Shown here one piece after another: positions 5,615 to 7,542 of a DNA stretch of 7,542 nucleotides; positions within the stretch are counted from its first letter, which is position 1; every line of letters begins with the position of its first letter. This stretch comes from Nitrospirota bacterium (GTDB taxonomy: Bacteria > Nitrospirota > 9FT-COMBO-42-15 > HDB-SIOI813). The notes beneath the pieces were generated by a model, which ran no database searches, had not been told where the DNA came from, and saw only the letters and a program-made list of their open reading frames with translations. A program made the position numbers and the translations under genes. The stretch is taken from positions 1 through 7,542 of the forward strand of contig JAHFER010000073.1 of NCBI GenBank assembly GCA_023248365.1. Reading direction: 5' to 3'.

Positions 5615-6841
5615 ATGTTAATAGTTCAGAAATACGGCGGTACATCTGTGGGCAGTATTGAGCGTATACAGAATGTTGCTGCCAAGGTTGCAAAGACGCG
5701 CAGTGAGGGAAATGATGTTGTAGTTGTTGTATCTGCGATGAGCGGTGAGACTGACAGACTTGTGTCACTTGCGCATCAGATAACCGGCACACCTTCTGAA
5801 AGAGAGATGGATGTTTTACTTTCCTCAGGAGAGCGTGTGACAATCGCCCTTCTTGCAATTGCATTAAACAATCTGGGTTACCCTGCCAGGGCATTTACAG
5901 GCCGTCAGGCAGGTATTGTTACCAATAGTGTTCATACAAAGGCGAGGATAGAGCGTGTAAACGGCGAACGGGTGCTTGAGGCGCTTAAACATGGTGTGAT
6001 TCCTGTTATTGCCGGTTTCCAGGGCATAAGTGAAGGGGCTGATGTGACCACGCTTGGCAGGGGCGGCTCAGACCTTACGGCTGTGGCAATAGCAGCGGCC
6101 ATAAAGGCTGATCTGTGTGATATATATACTGATGTGGATGGAGTTTATACCACAGACCCTAATATTGTTTCAGAGGCAAGGAAGCTTGACAAGATCTCCT
6201 ATGAAGAGATGTTAGAGCTGGCAAGTCTTGGCGCAAAGGTGTTACAGAGCAGGTCTGTTGAGTATGCGGCAAAGTACGGAGTTAAATTACGTGTTGTATC
6301 CACGTTTAAAGATGGCAGCGGTACATTGCTTACAGAGGAGGACAAAGATATGGAGAAGGTGGTTGTCTCCGGTGTTACTTATGACAGGAATCAGGCTAAG
6401 GTGACTATTGTTGGGGTGCCTGATAAACCAGGTATTGCGGCAAAGATTTTTGGCACTATTGCGAATGCAAATATTGTAGTGGATATGATTATTCAGAATG
6501 TCAGTCAGGAGTCTTTAACAGATATATCCTTTACAGTCCCCCGTTCTGATATAAACAAGACTAATGAAATTATGAAGTCTATTACTAAGGAGATTGGGGC
6601 AAAGGAGTATGAGTTAAAAGAGGATATTGCAAAGGTCTCTATCGTGGGCGTAGGGATGAAATCCCACTCCGGAGTTGCAGCAAAGATGTTTACAGTCCTT
6701 GCAGGCGAAGGAATCAATATAATGATGATAAGCACCTCAGAGATAAAAATATCATGTGTAATTGATGCAAAGTATACAGAGCTTGCTGTAAGGACTTTGC
6801 ACAAGGCATTTGAGTTAGAGAATTCACACAAAGGGACATAA
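5615..6841 (+). CDS. lysC: Aspartate kinase, alpha subunit/full length, with two ACT domains
   Basis: A 408-residue cytosolic aspartokinase that phosphorylates aspartate to 4-aspartyl phosphate, the first step toward lysine, threonine and methionine. The amino-acid kinase domain covers roughly 1-240, with KYGGTSVG (6-13), SGERVT (71-76), TLGRGGSDLTA (146-156) and YTDVDGVYTTDP (171-182). Two ACT domains follow, starting near 263 (VTIVGVPDKPGIAAKIFG) and 341 (SIVGVGMKSHSGVAAKMF), with ISTSEIKIS near 372-380 in the effector-binding region. This is the monofunctional, feedback-inhibited type. I chose ATG 5615 because MLIVQKYGGTSVG matches the family start and AGAGGAAA (5604-5611) is a good ribosome-binding site. 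A TTG at 5582 in frame would add 11 residues and overlap a repeat. An internal start at 6350 probably yields a separate regulatory subunit. Confidence 0.97.
   Translation: MLIVQKYGGTSVGSIERIQNVAAKVAKTRSEGNDVVVVVSAMSGETDRLVSLAHQITGTPSEREMDVLLSSGERVTIALLAIALNNLGYPARAFTGRQAGIVTNSVHTKARIERVNGERVLEALKHGVIPVIAGFQGISEGADVTTLGRGGSDLTAVAIAAAIKADLCDIYTDVDGVYTTDPNIVSEARKLDKISYEEMLELASLGAKVLQSRSVEYAAKYGVKLRVVSTFKDGSGTLLTEEDKDMEKVVVSGVTYDRNQAKVTIVGVPDKPGIAAKIFGTIANANIVVDMIIQNVSQESLTDISFTVPRSDINKTNEIMKSITKEIGAKEYELKEDIAKVSIVGVGMKSHSGVAAKMFTVLAGEGINIMMISTSEIKISCVIDAKYTELAVRTLHKAFELENSHKGT
6335..6352 (+). promoter_or_regulatory. Internal Shine-Dalgarno and ATG inside lysC
   Basis: GAGGAGG at 6335-6341 is a near-perfect Shine-Dalgarno, placed 8 nt before an in-frame ATG at 6350-6352. 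It is stronger than the site in front of the full-length lysC start. It lies exactly at the junction between the kinase and ACT regions. Confidence 0.7.
6350..6841 (+). CDS. lysC: Aspartate kinase beta (regulatory) subunit from an in-frame internal start
   Basis: Starting at Met246 of LysC, this product would be 163 residues beginning MEKVVVSGVTYDRNQAK, containing both ACT domains and no kinase domain. Known alpha2-beta2 aspartokinases (Bacillus subtilis AK II, Corynebacterium glutamicum, Thermus) make a beta subunit of about 160-172 residues from an internal start at the equivalent place; the C. glutamicum one begins MEEAVLTGV as I recall. The match in position, length and N-terminal sequence, plus the strong internal ribosome-binding site, supports a second translation product. 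It would bind effector (threonine and/or lysine) and regulate the alpha subunit. Expression is inferred, not shown. Confidence 0.65.
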   Translation: MEKVVVSGVTYDRNQAKVTIVGVPDKPGIAAKIFGTIANANIVVDMIIQNVSQESLTDISFTVPRSDINKTNEIMKSITKEIGAKEYELKEDIAKVSIVGVGMKSHSGVAAKMFTVLAGEGINIMMISTSEIKISCVIDAKYTELAVRTLHKAFELENSHKGT

Positions 6842-6847
6842 AAATAT

Positions 6848-6949
6848 GTCATTCCCACGAAACTTGTCCCCGAATGTAGTAATCGGGGAGTGGGAATCCA
6901 GTTCTATGACATAGTTCTGGATTCCCGTTTGCGCGGGAATGACGGTTTA
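6848..6949. repeat. Palindromic dispersed repeat, copy 2, with an extra nested hairpin
   Basis: A 96-bp core (6848-6943) has the same ends as copy 1 (GTCATTCCC and GGGAATGAC) and the same GACGGTTTA tail (6941-6949). The right 37 nt (6913-6949) match 1755-1791 at 35 positions; the left 12 nt are identical. It is 27 nt longer because the left hairpin carries a nested stem, TCCCCGA (6867-6873) with TCGGGGA (6883-6889), inside ATTCCCAC (6851-6858) paired with GTGGGAAT (6890-6897). The centre adds CTATG-A-CATAG (6904-6914). It fills most of the lysC-cimA gap (6842-6962). No T run follows, so a terminator role is not supported. Confidence 0.85.
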
Positions 6950-6962
6950 ACAGGAAACTAAG

Positions 6963-7542
6963 ATGAAACATGTAGCAATATACGACACAACCCTCCGTGA
7001 CGGGGCACAGGCTGAAGATGTTTCTTTCACGCTCGAAGATAAACTCAGGATAGTCGGCCAGTTAGATTCTCTCGGTATTCAATATATTGAGGGCGGCTTT
7101 CCAGGCGCAAATCCAAAGGATAACAGGTTCTTCAAAGAGGTGAAATCTCTTCAACTTAAAAATTCCAAGATAGTCGCCTTTGGAAGTACGAAGAAGTCCA
7201 GGACTCATGTTAAAAAAGATCCGAACATCTCTGCACTTCTGGCGGCAGAAACAGGTTATGTTACAATAGTTGGTAAGAGCTGGGACTTTCATGTTACAGA
7301 GGCGCTCGGAGTAACTCTTAAAGAGAATTTAGAGATGATAAAAGATTCTATATCTTTTCTGAAGTCAGAAGGTAAATATGTGTTTTTTGATGCTGAACAT
7401 TATTTTGATGGATTTAAGGCAAATCCTGAATATGCAATCCAGACACTTCAGGCGTCTCTGACCGGAGGGGCAGATTGCGTGGTGCTTTGTGATACAAACG
7501 GCGGGACCATGCCGGATGAGTTGATAAAGGTAATCAGAGGAA
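6963..7542 (+). CDS. cimA: Citramalate synthase, N-terminal part (partial, runs off right edge)
   Basis: 193 codons of an HMGL-like/DRE-TIM acyltransferase are present, with no stop before the window ends. Visible signatures are YDTTLRDGAQAED (7-19) with the DRE-TIM Arg12-Asp13, EGGFPGANPKD (43-53), FGSTKK (73-78), FDAEHYFDGFKANP (142-155) and LCDTNGGTMP (175-184). This combination is the (R)-citramalate synthase group rather than 2-isopropylmalate synthase, whose N terminus normally reads DTTLRDGEQ. CimA condenses pyruvate and acetyl-CoA to citramalate, which the LeuCD and LeuB enzymes turn into 2-oxobutyrate for isoleucine. Full-length members are about 520-540 residues with a C-terminal LeuA allosteric domain, absent here only because of the cut. 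The ATG at 6963 has AGGAAA at 6952-6957. It follows lysC across a dispersed repeat. Confidence 0.92.
   Translation, partial: MKHVAIYDTTLRDGAQAEDVSFTLEDKLRIVGQLDSLGIQYIEGGFPGANPKDNRFFKEVKSLQLKNSKIVAFGSTKKSRTHVKKDPNISALLAAETGYVTIVGKSWDFHVTEALGVTLKENLEMIKDSISFLKSEGKYVFFDAEHYFDGFKANPEYAIQTLQASLTGGADCVVLCDTNGGTMPDELIKVIRG

Noticed and set aside
6505..6858. Minus-strand 117-codon open frame over the end of lysC
   Set aside because: It is antisense to the second ACT domain, begins in the repeat, and has a Ser/Ile/Phe-rich shadow composition with no motif.
6848..6949. CRISPR-like or tRNA-like structure in the lysC-cimA gap
   Set aside because: There is no regular repeat-spacer pattern and no cloverleaf with a T-loop consensus; the folds are explained by the dispersed repeat.

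Overview
The window is a housekeeping amino-acid biosynthesis locus from a bacterium of moderate G+C content. It encodes the aspartate-family pathway to threonine, plus the citramalate entry to isoleucine. The gene order (alaC-type aminotransferase, hom, thrC, phosphoglycerate-mutase-like gene, lysC, cimA), frequent ATA/AGA/AGG codons, and the small palindromic dispersed repeats between genes suggest Nitrospirota or Desulfobacterota (the former Deltaproteobacteria). That placement is from memory of such genomes and is tentative.

Layout. Positions 1-142 hold the 5' end of a minus-strand gene for a probable membrane protein that runs off the left edge. Positions 143-466 are a divergent control region with two near-consensus sigma70-type promoters, one per direction. 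From 467 to the right edge, six co-directional plus-strand genes probably form one operon: alaC-type aminotransferase (467-1639), homoserine dehydrogenase hom (1824-3134), threonine synthase thrC (3174-4229), a phosphoglycerate-mutase-like protein that probably acts as homoserine kinase (4308-5540), aspartokinase lysC (5615-6841), and citramalate synthase cimA (6963 to the edge, truncated).

How the genes fit together. LysC phosphorylates aspartate, Asd (not in the window) reduces the product to the semialdehyde, and Hom makes homoserine. The phosphoglycerate-mutase-like protein would supply the phosphohomoserine that ThrC turns into threonine. CimA opens a threonine-independent route to 2-oxobutyrate for isoleucine. 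AlaC handles pyruvate/alanine transamination, and pyruvate is also the CimA substrate. ACT domains on Hom and LysC imply end-product feedback. LysC also carries a strong internal ribosome-binding site and ATG, as expected for the overlapping alpha/beta aspartokinases.

All five gene junctions contain repeat-like or low-complexity DNA: two copies of a GTCATTCCC...GGGAATGAC element, a C-run/G-run hairpin, two copies of an ACGG-rich element, and an AT-rich stretch. I found no CRISPR array, transposase, RNA gene or defence system. The most interesting points are the non-orthologous homoserine kinase candidate, the internal aspartokinase start, and the repeats at the junctions. I see no wholly undescribed system here.
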